Positions 1-7,719 of a stretch of DNA of 64,000 nt are shown here, piece after piece. How positions within the stretch are numbered: position 1 is the first letter of the stretch; the number at the start of each line of letters is the position of its first letter. Below the pieces are notes generated by a model. The model was not told the origin of the DNA. It did no database searches and saw only the letters and a program-made list of their open reading frames with translations. Position numbers and translations under genes: made by a program. Source of the stretch: Alphaproteobacteria bacterium (GTDB taxonomy: Bacteria; Pseudomonadota; Alphaproteobacteria; Ferrovibrionales; Ferrovibrionaceae); NCBI GenBank assembly GCA_018336035.1, contig JAGXRD010000098.1:8001-72000 (forward strand), written 5' to 3'.

Positions 1-293
1 GTCTCGGTGCAACGCCGTTCCAGGCCTTCCATCGCGTTTTTCTGCCGCTGTCGGCACCCGGCATTGTGAATGGCTGCACGCTCGTCTTCATCATGTGCCT
101 GGGCTTCTATGTCACGCCGGTGCTGCTTGGCAGTCCGCGCGAGCAGATGATTGCCGGCTTGATCGGAACCCAGATCGAGGAATTCCTCGAATTCGGCGAG
201 GCCTCGGCCACCTCCGTCATTCTTCTGCTGGTCACGCTGGCGATCTTTGCGATCTACAATCGCTTTGTCGGCCTCGATAAACTCTGGGGCTGA
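1..293 (+). CDS. ABC transporter permease, spermidine/putrescine (PotB) type, 3' part
   Basis: This is the C-terminal end of an inner-membrane permease whose start lies before the window. The reading frame is open from base 3 and ends with TGA at 291-293. The visible part begins with the EAA-loop signature (LGATPFQAFHRVFLPLSAPG), which docks the permease on its ATPase. Two hydrophobic segments follow (around CTLVFIMCLGFYVTPVLLG and SVILLLVTLAIFAIYN). A second permease starts 3 bases after the stop and an ATPase comes next, so it is one half of a permease pair in a Pot/Fbp-type importer. The substrate cannot be read from this fragment. Confidence 0.85.
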   Translation, partial: LGATPFQAFHRVFLPLSAPGIVNGCTLVFIMCLGFYVTPVLLGSPREQMIAGLIGTQIEEFLEFGEASATSVILLLVTLAIFAIYNRFVGLDKLWG

Positions 294-296
294 CGG

Positions 297-1070
297 ATGA
301 ACCTGGTTCTCGCCTTCGCCCTGGTTGTCGCACTTTTTGTTGTCGGCCCACTGCTGATCGTGGTGCCGATGTCCTTCAGCACGGCGACCTCCTTTGAGTT
401 TCCGCCGCCGGGCTACTGGCTTGGCTATTACCGCGCCTTCTTCGCAGATGCTCGCTGGACCCAGCCGGTAATCAACAGCATCGGCATCGGCCTCGCCACA
501 ATGCTGCTGACCATTCTGCTGGTCATTCCGGCCTCCTTCGCCATGGTGCGGCAGCGTTTCTTCGGCCGCTCGGCAGTCAATCTGATGCTGATGATGCCGA
601 TGATCGTGCCGCATATCGTGATGGCGCTCGGCTATTATTCGTATTTTAGCCATCTCAAGATTATTCACTCGCCGCTGGGCGTGGTGCTGGCGCATACCTG
701 CCTGTCGGTTCCGGTCAGCTATCTGATCATCGCCGCGGCGCTGAAGGGGTTCGACCGTAACCTGGAGCGCGCTGCCATGAATCTCGGCGCCGGCCCGCTA
801 CGCACCTTCTGGGAGGTCACCTTCCCGGTATTGCGTCCGGGTTTCCTGATTGGCGGCTTGTTTGCCTTTATCCATTCCTTCGACGAGGCGGTGGTGGCGA
901 TCTTCATTTCAGGTCAGGCCGCATCCACGCTGCCGCGCAAGATGTTTGACAGTATCCGCATCGAAGCCGATCCGATCATTTCCGTTGTGTCGACATTGCT
1001 GTTTGGCGTGGTGCTGCTCGCAGTTATCAGCCCGCTGATCTGGCGAGTCGTTGTGAAGAGGCCGGTATGA
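297..1070 (+). CDS. ABC transporter permease, PotC/PotI type
   Basis: This 257-residue inner-membrane permease of a polyamine/iron/thiamine-type (CUT1-like) importer has about six membrane segments, beginning at residues 3-25. The EAA loop lies around residues 160-180 (AAMNLGAGPLRTFWEVTFP). The length is usual for PotC. The gene starts 3 bases after the preceding permease and its end overlaps the ATPase gene by an ATGA, so the three are probably translationally coupled. It should form a heterodimeric channel with the upstream permease. The solute is unknown, but the downstream aminotransferase and RidA protein hint at an amine or amino acid. Confidence 0.9.
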   Translation: MNLVLAFALVVALFVVGPLLIVVPMSFSTATSFEFPPPGYWLGYYRAFFADARWTQPVINSIGIGLATMLLTILLVIPASFAMVRQRFFGRSAVNLMLMMPMIVPHIVMALGYYSYFSHLKIIHSPLGVVLAHTCLSVPVSYLIIAAALKGFDRNLERAAMNLGAGPLRTFWEVTFPVLRPGFLIGGLFAFIHSFDEAVVAIFISGQAASTLPRKMFDSIRIEADPIISVVSTLLFGVVLLAVISPLIWRVVVKRPV

Positions 1071-2188
1071 CCGCGCTTGATTCGCGCGCCAATAGCGCGG
1101 CGAGAGGCATGCTGGCAGGGGAAAATGGAACAATGACCAAGGCCTATCTGGAAATCCGCGACCTGGTGAAGTCCTATGATGGCTGGCAGAAGGCCGTGCG
1201 CGGCATCTCGCTGGACATCCAGAAGGGCGAATTCGTGTCCTTCCTGGGACCCAGCGGTTCGGGTAAGACCACGACCTTGATGATGGTGGCCGGCTTCGAG
1301 AAGCCGACGGCCGGCAGCATTCGCCTCGGCGGTCGCGAGATTGCACCGGTGCCGCCGCATCAGCGCAATATCGGAATGGTATTCCAGAATTACGCGCTGT
1401 TCCCACATATGACGGCAGCCGAGAATGTCGGTTTCCCGCTACGCATGCGTAAACGCCCCGCAGCGGAGATCGCGAAACGCGCCAGGGATGCCCTCGCCAT
1501 GGTCGGCCTCGCCGATTTCGCCGGGCGGCAGCCGCGCGAACTGTCCGGCGGCCAGCAACAGCGTGTGGCGCTCGCCCGCGCGCTGGTCTTCGAACCTGAT
1601 GTCCTGCTGCTCGACGAGCCACTGGGCGCACTGGACAAGAATCTGCGCGAGCATATGCAGGTCGAGATCAAGCGCATCCACCGCGAACTCGGCATTACCA
1701 CCATCTATGTCACCCATGACCAGACCGAGGCGATGACCATGTCGGATCGCATCGCAGTTTTCAGTCAGGGTGCAGTCGAACAGTTCGCGCCGCCGCTGGA
1801 TGTCTATCTGCGCCCGGCCACACGTTTCGTCGGCGGCTTCGTCGGCGATAGCAACTTCCTCGATGTCACCCGTGGCACGGATGGGGGGCTGACCGCGGCT
1901 GGACTCGGTGCGCTCGACCTGCCAGCGCCGGAAGGCGATCGGTTTCATGGACTGATCCGCCCCGAGGCGATCGGCGTCTGGCGCGGCGGCGAGGCGGGCG
2001 AGCATTGCATTGTTTCATTCACCGTCGAGGCGCTGGTGAATTACGGCGACAGCGTGCTGCTGATCGGCGGTGGTCACGGCCTGTCGCTGCGCGCCCGGAT
2101 TCCCTTCGTACAGGCGACCGACATCCATGAGGGCAATACATTGCAGCTCGCCTGGCGTCGCCGCGACATGCATCTCATCCCGGCCTGA
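1067..2188 (+). CDS. ABC transporter ATP-binding protein, PotA type
   Basis: This is the cytoplasmic ATPase that drives the two preceding permeases. Walker A (GPSGSGKTTT), the Q-loop (FQNYALFPH), the signature LSGGQQQRVALARAL, Walker B (VLLLDEPLGALD) and the H-loop (YVTHDQTEA) appear in order. A C-terminal TOBE-like domain (about residues 290-373) is typical of the PotA/MalK/FbpC group. The start at 1067 is preceded by AAGAGG at good spacing and overlaps the previous stop, but the family core begins at MTKAYLE, so an internal ATG at 1133 is a real alternative that would remove 22 residues. Confidence 0.92.
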   Translation: MTALDSRANSAARGMLAGENGTMTKAYLEIRDLVKSYDGWQKAVRGISLDIQKGEFVSFLGPSGSGKTTTLMMVAGFEKPTAGSIRLGGREIAPVPPHQRNIGMVFQNYALFPHMTAAENVGFPLRMRKRPAAEIAKRARDALAMVGLADFAGRQPRELSGGQQQRVALARALVFEPDVLLLDEPLGALDKNLREHMQVEIKRIHRELGITTIYVTHDQTEAMTMSDRIAVFSQGAVEQFAPPLDVYLRPATRFVGGFVGDSNFLDVTRGTDGGLTAAGLGALDLPAPEGDRFHGLIRPEAIGVWRGGEAGEHCIVSFTVEALVNYGDSVLLIGGGHGLSLRARIPFVQATDIHEGNTLQLAWRRRDMHLIPA

Positions 2189-2230
2189 TCTGCCCAAAAG
2201 CCATTACCCCAGCCAACCCGGAGTCCGCGC

Positions 2231-3520
2231 ATGTCGCCGCAGAGTGAAACCCTTCTCGCCCGCCGTACCGCTGCGATTCCGCGCGGCCTGTCCACCCCGT
2301 TGCCGATCTATGTGGCAAAGGCGGAAGGCTCGGAAGTCTGGGACGAGTCGGGTCGCCAGATGGTTGATTTCGCCGGCGGCATTGGCGTGCTGAATGTCGG
2401 TCACCGGCATCCCAAGGTGATTGCCGCGGCCCATGCGCAGCTTGATGCTTTTACTCATACCTGCTTCCAGGTCGGCCAGTATGAGAGCTACATCAGGCTT
2501 TGCGAGCGCCTGAATGCGATGACGCCTGGCGACCATGCAAAGAAAACCCTGCTGGTCACAACCGGTGCCGAGGCCGTCGAGAATGCCATCAAGATCGCGC
2601 GTGCCTATACTAGCCGCCCGGCGGTGATCGCTTTCTCGGCCTCGTTCCATGGCCGGACGCTGATGACCATGGCGCTGACCGGCAAGGTCAAACCCTACAA
2701 GGTCGGCTTTGGACCGTTTCCAGGCGAGATCTATCATGTCCCGTTCCCGGATGAGCAGACCGACGCCGATGGTGCAGCGGCCTTCGCCGCGCTGGAGACC
2801 CTGTTCCGCGCGGACGTCGATCCGCAGCGCGTTGCAGCCGTCATCGTTGAGCCGGTGCAAGGCGAGGGTGGTTTCAATGTCGCGCCGCCGGCCTTCCTGC
2901 AAAAACTGCGTCAGCTTTGCGACGAGAACGGCATCCTGCTGGTGGCCGATGAAATCCAGGCCGGTTTCGGTCGCACCGGCAGGATGTTCGCCATCGAACA
3001 TGGCGGCGTCGTGCCTGATCTGATGACGATGGCGAAAAGCCTGGCTGGCGGTTTCCCGTTGTCTGCCGTCACCGGCCGGGCCGAGATCATGGATGCCGCC
3101 AATCCCGGCGGTCTGGGCGGAACTTACGCGGGCAATCCGGTCGCCATCGCGGCGGCGCTGGCCACTCTGGATGTGATCGCGGAAGAGAAACTGGTCGAGA
3201 AGGCCAACACGCTGGGCGACAAGCTGCGCGACCGATTGGGCCAGATGGCGCGGCGCAACAGCCTGCGGTGCATCGGGGCCGTTCGTGGTCTCGGCGCCAT
3301 GGTGGCGATGGATCTGGTGGATGGCGATGGCCGCCCGGATGGCTCACTGGCGCAGCGACTGACCGCCAAGGCTGCCGAGAATGGCCTGATCCTGCTGTCC
3401 TGCGGTGTCCACGGCAATGTCATCCGCTTCCTGATGCCGCTGACAATTTCGGACTCGCTGTTGGATGAAGGGCTGAAGCGGCTGGAGACCAGCCTGCTCG
3501 ATGTTGCGGGCATGGCCTGA
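2231..3520 (+). CDS. Class III aminotransferase, 4-aminobutyrate aminotransferase-like
   Basis: This 429-residue PLP enzyme is probably an omega-amino acid:2-oxoglutarate (GABA-type) transaminase. Visible features are the phosphate-binding TTGAEAVENAIKIAR, the VEPVQGEGG segment, ADEIQAGFGRTG, whose Asp contacts the PLP ring nitrogen, and MAKSLAGGFP with the Schiff-base lysine. The length is usual for GabT. The ATG has GGAG 8 bases upstream. It follows a polyamine-type importer by 42 bases, so removal of an amino group from an imported amine or omega-amino acid is a sensible role. The exact substrate cannot be decided from sequence. Confidence 0.9.
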   Translation: MSPQSETLLARRTAAIPRGLSTPLPIYVAKAEGSEVWDESGRQMVDFAGGIGVLNVGHRHPKVIAAAHAQLDAFTHTCFQVGQYESYIRLCERLNAMTPGDHAKKTLLVTTGAEAVENAIKIARAYTSRPAVIAFSASFHGRTLMTMALTGKVKPYKVGFGPFPGEIYHVPFPDEQTDADGAAAFAALETLFRADVDPQRVAAVIVEPVQGEGGFNVAPPAFLQKLRQLCDENGILLVADEIQAGFGRTGRMFAIEHGGVVPDLMTMAKSLAGGFPLSAVTGRAEIMDAANPGGLGGTYAGNPVAIAAALATLDVIAEEKLVEKANTLGDKLRDRLGQMARRNSLRCIGAVRGLGAMVAMDLVDGDGRPDGSLAQRLTAKAAENGLILLSCGVHGNVIRFLMPLTISDSLLDEGLKRLETSLLDVAGMA

Positions 3521-3522
3521 GC

Positions 3523-4299
3523 ATGATTCCGGCGCGCGACCTGTCGAACAGCAAGGCGAGCCCACTCTGGCGGGCGCGGGTCGATCTGGCGGCCGCTTAC
3601 CGGCTTATCCATCGCCACGGCATGGATGACAGCATTTTCACGCATATCTCGGCACGCGTTCCCGGCACGCATGACCGCTTCCTGATCAACGCCTATGGCA
3701 TGCGGTTTGATGAGGTTACGGCCTCTAATCTGGTGACGGTCGATGTCGATGGCAGCGTGATCTACGATCCGCTGGGGCTCGGCATCAACCCGGCCGGCTT
3801 CACCATCCACAGCGCGATTCACGCGGCGCGCCCCGACGTGGCCTGCATACTGCACACGCATACGGTGGCTGGCGTGGCGGTATCCTGTCAGCGCGACGGT
3901 TTGTTGCCACTCAACCAGTGGGCCATGCAGTTCCACAATCGGATTGCCTATCATGCTTATGAGGGCATCGCCCTGGATCTGGATGAACGCCAGCGCCTGG
4001 TAACTGATCTTGGAACCAAGTCGGTTTTCATCCTGCGGCATCACGGGTTGCTCACCTGCGGGCGCAGTGTGGCCGAAGCTTTCAAGCTGATGCATAACCT
4101 GGAACGCTCCTGCCGCGCGCAGCTTGCGATCCAGTCGGCTGGCGCGCCCCTGGCTCCCGTGACGGCGGGAATTCCCGAAAGGACAGCTGCGCAATATGCC
4201 GTTTCCTACGACCGCATGGCGGTCGGCGAGCGGCAGGATATCGAATGGGATGCCTTCCGGCGCAGCCTGGAACGCTCCGATCCGGGATATGATTCATGA
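3523..4299 (+). CDS. Class II aldolase/adducin family protein
   Basis: This 258-residue protein has the class II aldolase/adducin fold, a zinc enzyme family that includes fuculose-phosphate aldolase and ribulose-phosphate epimerase. Zinc ligands are visible in LHTHTVAGVAVS (two His) and in FILRHHGLLTCG near residue 170. DDSIFTHISARVPG near the N terminus is typical of the members that act on non-phosphorylated or unknown substrates. It starts 2 bases after the aminotransferase stop and overlaps the next gene by 4 bases, so it belongs to the same operon. Its reaction here is not clear. Confidence 0.85.
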   Translation: MIPARDLSNSKASPLWRARVDLAAAYRLIHRHGMDDSIFTHISARVPGTHDRFLINAYGMRFDEVTASNLVTVDVDGSVIYDPLGLGINPAGFTIHSAIHAARPDVACILHTHTVAGVAVSCQRDGLLPLNQWAMQFHNRIAYHAYEGIALDLDERQRLVTDLGTKSVFILRHHGLLTCGRSVAEAFKLMHNLERSCRAQLAIQSAGAPLAPVTAGIPERTAAQYAVSYDRMAVGERQDIEWDAFRRSLERSDPGYDS

Positions 4300-4676
4300 C
4301 AAGTGAAACCTCGATGCTGGAAGACATGATCACGCGGTTCGGAGTCACCGCGCGGTCGAGTCTGGCTGTTGCCAGTGGCAATCTGGCCTTCTTCGCCGTC
4401 ACGCCGAAGGCCCCTTATGACGTAAATCTTTCGGCTGCAGAGCAGGTCGCGCAGTTGTTTGAAAAGGCGAAGGAGCGGCTGGCGCTGACCGGCAGCAGCA
4501 AAGACAAGCTGTTGTTTGTCGCCATTATCCTCGCCGATATGTCCGACTATGAGGCCGTCAATGCCGTGTGGGACCGATGGGTGACGCCCGGGGCGCCGCC
4601 CTCGCGGGCCTGCTGGCAGGCGAAGCTCGCATCCGCCGCGCTGAAGGTCGAAATGATTATGGTGGCGGCGCGGTAA
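4296..4676 (+). CDS. RidA family protein (YjgF/L-PSP-like)
   Basis: This 126-residue protein is the usual size of the RidA/YER057c family. The C-terminal motif region (PGAPPSRACWQAKLASAALKV) resembles the family signature with its conserved Arg and hydrophobic end, and ADMSDYEAVNAVWDRWV matches the helix before it. RidA proteins hydrolyse reactive enamine/imine products of PLP enzymes, which fits an operon with an aminotransferase. The start overlaps the aldolase gene by ATGA. The specific catalytic residues were not checked against a structure. Confidence 0.8.
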   Translation: MTSETSMLEDMITRFGVTARSSLAVASGNLAFFAVTPKAPYDVNLSAAEQVAQLFEKAKERLALTGSSKDKLLFVAIILADMSDYEAVNAVWDRWVTPGAPPSRACWQAKLASAALKVEMIMVAAR

Positions 4677-5001
4677 TCGAACCTGCATCAAAGCTTGGGA
4701 ATCTGAAGTTGGCCCACTGTCCCGGAAATTGCCTGAATAGCATCGCGGCCAGACTCAGGCCGGCTCGCCATCCCTGATCGCAGGAATTGGTCGTCGTCCG
4801 CGCCTGGGGCCCTGCAACGTAGCCGTGACTGGCGGGCGAATCGGGAAGGCTGTTGCAGCGGCTTTGCTCCCAATCCAGTCGGAGCTGGCATTCCGCAGAC
4901 CTGGGGATGGGCTGTATCGACCCGAGATGCCTCGAACCGCAGGATGTCGAAAGCTGGCCCCGGGTCGACTATCCATATGGCGGATCTCGCACATCTATAT
5001 A
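4677..5001 (+). other. Intergenic stretch left of the integrated element
   Basis: I see no supportable gene here. Short open frames exist on both strands, but they lack Shine-Dalgarno sequences, overlap one another and look like high-GC background. The stretch separates the RidA gene from the tRNA-like sequence and may hold the promoter of that tRNA-like gene. I could not recognise clear -35/-10 boxes. Confidence 0.5.
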
Positions 5002-5078
5002 TGCGGGGGTAACGCGAGGCGGGGTTGGCCGGCTTCTTAACCTGAAGGTCGTAGGTTCAGATCCTACTCCCGCAACCA
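5002..5078 (+). tRNA. Degenerate tRNA-fMet-like sequence at the left junction
   Basis: The stretch is exactly 77 nt. It ends in an encoded CCA and has a 7-bp acceptor helix (TGCGGGG with TCCCGCA) and a perfect T stem (GTAGG/CCTAC). From about 5039 on it matches the alphaproteobacterial initiator tRNA 3' half almost base for base (compared from memory). The 5' half does not fold well. The D arm is reduced to AAC/GTT, the anticodon stem has mismatches, and the ungapped alignment puts CTT, not CAT, at the anticodon. Position 58 in the T loop is G, not the nearly universal A. I read it as a decayed or chimeric tRNA gene serving as attachment site, not a confident functional tRNA. Confidence 0.5.
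5067..5078 (+). repeat. Left attachment repeat (attL), 12-bp direct repeat
   Basis: CTCCCGCAACCA is the last 12 bases of the tRNA-like sequence. The same 12 bases recur at 40681-40692, beyond the last transfer gene and next to a tRNA-type terminator. Two exact copies bracketing all the conjugation and recombinase genes are what integration at a tRNA 3' end would leave. Confidence 0.7.
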
Positions 5079-5087
5079 CTTGGAGCT

Positions 5088-5128
5088 TTCCGGTCGGACG
5101 CAGAGAAATTATCTGAGTTCGACCGGAA
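5088..5128 (+). repeat. Inverted repeat next to attL
   Basis: TTCCGGTCG (5088-5096) and CGACCGGAA (5120-5128) are exact reverse complements separated by 23 bases. The stem can be lengthened by two pairs with one G-T. It lies 10 bases inside the element end. The core GACCGGAA occurs again near the other end at 40590-40597. It may be a recombinase or accessory-factor site, or a hairpin in read-through RNA. Confidence 0.5.
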
Positions 5129-5195
5129 GGACAAGTAACTTCGCCGGAGCCTCAACCTGGAGGCGGCGATCACTATCTCCCAGCCCTAAAAAAGC

Positions 5196-5227
5196 AAAAA
5201 CCCCGCAGTTGGCGCTGCGAGGTTTTT
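5196..5227 (+). terminator. Rho-independent terminator
   Basis: AAAAACCCCGCAG and CTGCGAGGTTTTT form a 13-bp stem with one mismatch around a short loop, and the 3' arm ends in a run of T. It stands between the tRNA-like sequence and the RepC-like gene, so it would stop transcripts entering the element. The A/T symmetry suggests it can act in both directions. Confidence 0.75.
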
Positions 5228-5353
5228 AGGAATTGGATACGCTGTGTTTGTAAGGCGCATCCTATTCCCCTGACATGACCTGGTCAAGACCAACGTGCAT
5301 TTTGCGCGGCGGTTTTGTGCGGCCATGCCCGGTGCTGGGTATGCCGGATACAT

Positions 5354-6400
5354 ATGAATCACGAGCAATCCGACGACCTGGCAGGCTGGAAACAGCGTCG
5401 CCAGGAGGAATGGAATGCCAAGATCGCGGCCGAGTTAGCGGCGATTAGATCGAGGGAAGCTGAATACGATCCAGCGACCAATGCGGAGATCCGCACACCG
5501 CGACCGCGTAGGCCTCGCCAGGAACGGCATGGGCCTGGTCATCGCCTCACCGGCACCCAGGAGCTGCTATTGCAGCAGCTGGCATTCCTGAATGACTTGG
5601 GCATCACAACAGTAAGCATTCCCGAGCTGGCCCAGCGTGTGGGGTGCAGCCGTCGAGGCATCCAGTATTCCTTGGCCAGGCTCATCGAGCTGCGTTATGT
5701 CGCAAGGGAGATCCGCCCCAGCCACAATCCACGTCATCATCTGCCGTCGAAAATTACGGTGCTGCCAGCAGGCTGGGTCCGCATCAATCGAATCGGCCCC
5801 GCGCCGGTATTGTCTGGTACGCAAAAACAGGCGCACCCTTCGGAAATAAAAACTAATAACTATTGTACGAAGGATGAAAGGAGCGTCGCTGCCGCGACGC
5901 CCATCAGCGCGCGAGCTACGCCTACGGCTGCCGCGCGCCGAGATCCTGATATGCCTGCAAAGGCTGATACCGGGTTGATTACGACAGGAAAGGTAATGGG
6001 CAAAACTTGTGCCCCTGCCCTCCCGGATTCTTCTCCAGAAACGACCGAAGTGGCGCGAAAAGCCGCAGCCGCTTTGCACCCTGCCAGAGCGACAATCATC
6101 CAAGCGCTGGATCCATTTGACGTGCTAGATGCCGTTAGAATGCAAAGATTGGGGCTATTCCATTCAGGTGCATGGAGCCGCGCTATTGAGGTTCATGGTC
6201 GAGAAAAAGCCCTACTTGCCGCCGCTGTGGCCTTGATGCGGCCAAAAGATAGGAATAACAGGCTTATCCGGTCCCCGGCTTCGTACCTGGGCGGCATGCT
6301 CAGGCAGTCACCTGGTCAACTGAACCCTCTTCCGTCGTTGATACATTTGCTGGCGACGATGGAATCTAATGCTCATTGTCCAAAACGGCTGTTACCATAA
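5354..6400 (+). CDS. RepC-like replication protein with winged helix-turn-helix
   Basis: The protein has 348 residues when started at ATG 5354 (MNHEQSDDL); an upstream in-frame start would add 13 unlikely residues. Residues about 75-115 form a winged helix-turn-helix (SIPELAQRVGCSRRGIQYSL). A long low-complexity linker follows. The C-terminal part (LIRSPASYLGGMLRQSPGQL) resembles the C-terminal domain of plasmid RepC initiators, where RSPxxYL is typical. It has no RepA/RepB partners here. A role in extrachromosomal replication or copy control of the excised element is an inference; a transcription regulator is the alternative. Confidence 0.55.
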   Translation: MNHEQSDDLAGWKQRRQEEWNAKIAAELAAIRSREAEYDPATNAEIRTPRPRRPRQERHGPGHRLTGTQELLLQQLAFLNDLGITTVSIPELAQRVGCSRRGIQYSLARLIELRYVAREIRPSHNPRHHLPSKITVLPAGWVRINRIGPAPVLSGTQKQAHPSEIKTNNYCTKDERSVAAATPISARATPTAAARRDPDMPAKADTGLITTGKVMGKTCAPALPDSSPETTEVARKAAAALHPARATIIQALDPFDVLDAVRMQRLGLFHSGAWSRAIEVHGREKALLAAAVALMRPKDRNNRLIRSPASYLGGMLRQSPGQLNPLPSLIHLLATMESNAHCPKRLLP

Positions 6401-6422
6401 TGAAACAGCATCAGGGGGTTCT

Positions 6423-6836
6423 ATGAGCCAGGAATTTTTAGTTGAGCAGGTTGAAAGCTACCAGAAGACCATAGGCCGTAAGCGTCGGTCGATTTGGCGC
6501 TTCGTCCGCGTCCAATTTGGCCAGATCCTGGGAGTATACATTGCGATCGCCGCCGGCCTTTTCACCATCGGCTTTTTGGTCCTGGCTACGCCAGGCCTAA
6601 CCCAAAGTGCGATGGAGGGTGGCTATTTGCTTTATCTTCGCCACGCCCCCCTGTCAGCCGTTCGCTATTTCTCCAATGATGCAGCTGACTGGCTTGCCGA
6701 TATCCGGCTGCGCGATTGCGCGCTTGAATATGAGGCGCGTGTCCGGATCGAGCATCATCTTTTCGGTAAAACCAGTACGCTGCTCTATCCAGAGTACATG
6801 CGGTGCATTGAAGCAACACGGCGAACTGACATCTGA
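6423..6836 (+). CDS. Hypothetical single-pass membrane protein
   Basis: This 137-residue protein has a basic N-terminal region (GRKRRSIWRFVR) followed by one strong membrane segment at about residues 33-55. A C-terminal part rich in Arg, Tyr and charged residues holds two Cys. ATG 6423 follows an AGGGGG run and was preferred to an upstream in-frame start. I recognise no family. It starts 22 bases after the RepC-like gene and may be co-transcribed. It belongs to the accessory left end of the element. Confidence 0.6.
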   Translation: MSQEFLVEQVESYQKTIGRKRRSIWRFVRVQFGQILGVYIAIAAGLFTIGFLVLATPGLTQSAMEGGYLLYLRHAPLSAVRYFSNDAADWLADIRLRDCALEYEARVRIEHHLFGKTSTLLYPEYMRCIEATRRTDI

Positions 6837-6868
6837 ATCTGGAATGCCGTTACTGGGAATTGAGCGAT

Positions 6869-7663
6869 ATGGCTGAGCGCCCAGATCAGTTCTCTGACGT
6901 TAAATTAGCTGCCTTCGAGCGACAGTGCCTGACAGCATTGAATGAGCTTTTTGAGGCTGCTCGGTCTCAAGAGGAACTTCAGTTTGCTATGGCGTTAAGC
7001 CCGGAGTTTCGTGGCGCGCAGGAAGGAGGATGGTCAACAGCGGTTGAAGCGACCAAGGCATTTGACGAATACCTCGACCTCATTTCAAAAATTCCTCCTT
7101 CACCAATTCGAGTGCGTGTGGCGCTTTCTTTTTATTCATACTTATCTGAGTGTGCGGGACTTTATGAAGTCCCTATGAACATGATGCGAATTACATCCAA
7201 GCAAAACTATGCGCCCGTACCATTCCATGGCTTGATCACTAAATTTGACCAGCGCGGAGTGGCGATTGCTCCTAACGCCAATAAAGTGATGCGGGCAATG
7301 CTCGGTCATGCTGAAGAACTCAACTTCATCGGGATCAAGAATATTCTGCTAGACGCATTCGACTCGGATTTACGCAACGGATATGCGCACGCCGATTATG
7401 TCGTCAGACCAGAAGGTATCCGTCTCCCGAGGCGGAATGGCGGCCCAGGAATACTCGTGAAATATGACGATTTCGAAGTTAAGTTCAATAAAGCGATACG
7501 GCTTTTTCAAGTCCTGCGCGAACTCATTTCGAGCTCGGCTAAGACATATGTAAATCCAAAGGTGGTTACAGGGCGGATGAACGATCAGGCTCCGCCAGTT
7601 GTCTCCACGATTTCTTTTGATGAGAAAACGGAAGTCTTACGAATACAATCCAGATCAATATAA
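6869..7663 (+). CDS. Hypothetical protein, no recognised family
   Basis: This is a 264-residue soluble protein with no signal peptide or membrane segment. It is helix-rich, with a stretch (NGYAHADYVVRPEGI) typical of HEPN-like or abortive-phage-type proteins only in a loose sense, so I do not assign a function. The start ATG 6869 was chosen over a TTG nine bases upstream. The base composition is visibly poorer in GC than the flanking chromosome, with many ATT/AAA codons, which suggests a different origin. The gene points towards the recombinase gene, which is on the opposite strand. Confidence 0.65.
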   Translation: MAERPDQFSDVKLAAFERQCLTALNELFEAARSQEELQFAMALSPEFRGAQEGGWSTAVEATKAFDEYLDLISKIPPSPIRVRVALSFYSYLSECAGLYEVPMNMMRITSKQNYAPVPFHGLITKFDQRGVAIAPNANKVMRAMLGHAEELNFIGIKNILLDAFDSDLRNGYAHADYVVRPEGIRLPRRNGGPGILVKYDDFEVKFNKAIRLFQVLRELISSSAKTYVNPKVVTGRMNDQAPPVVSTISFDEKTEVLRIQSRSI

Positions 7664-7719
7664 TTTCGCATCGGCTGTATGAGCGCTGATCCCTGAGGGT
7701 TCTGACAGCTTTGGTAAAA

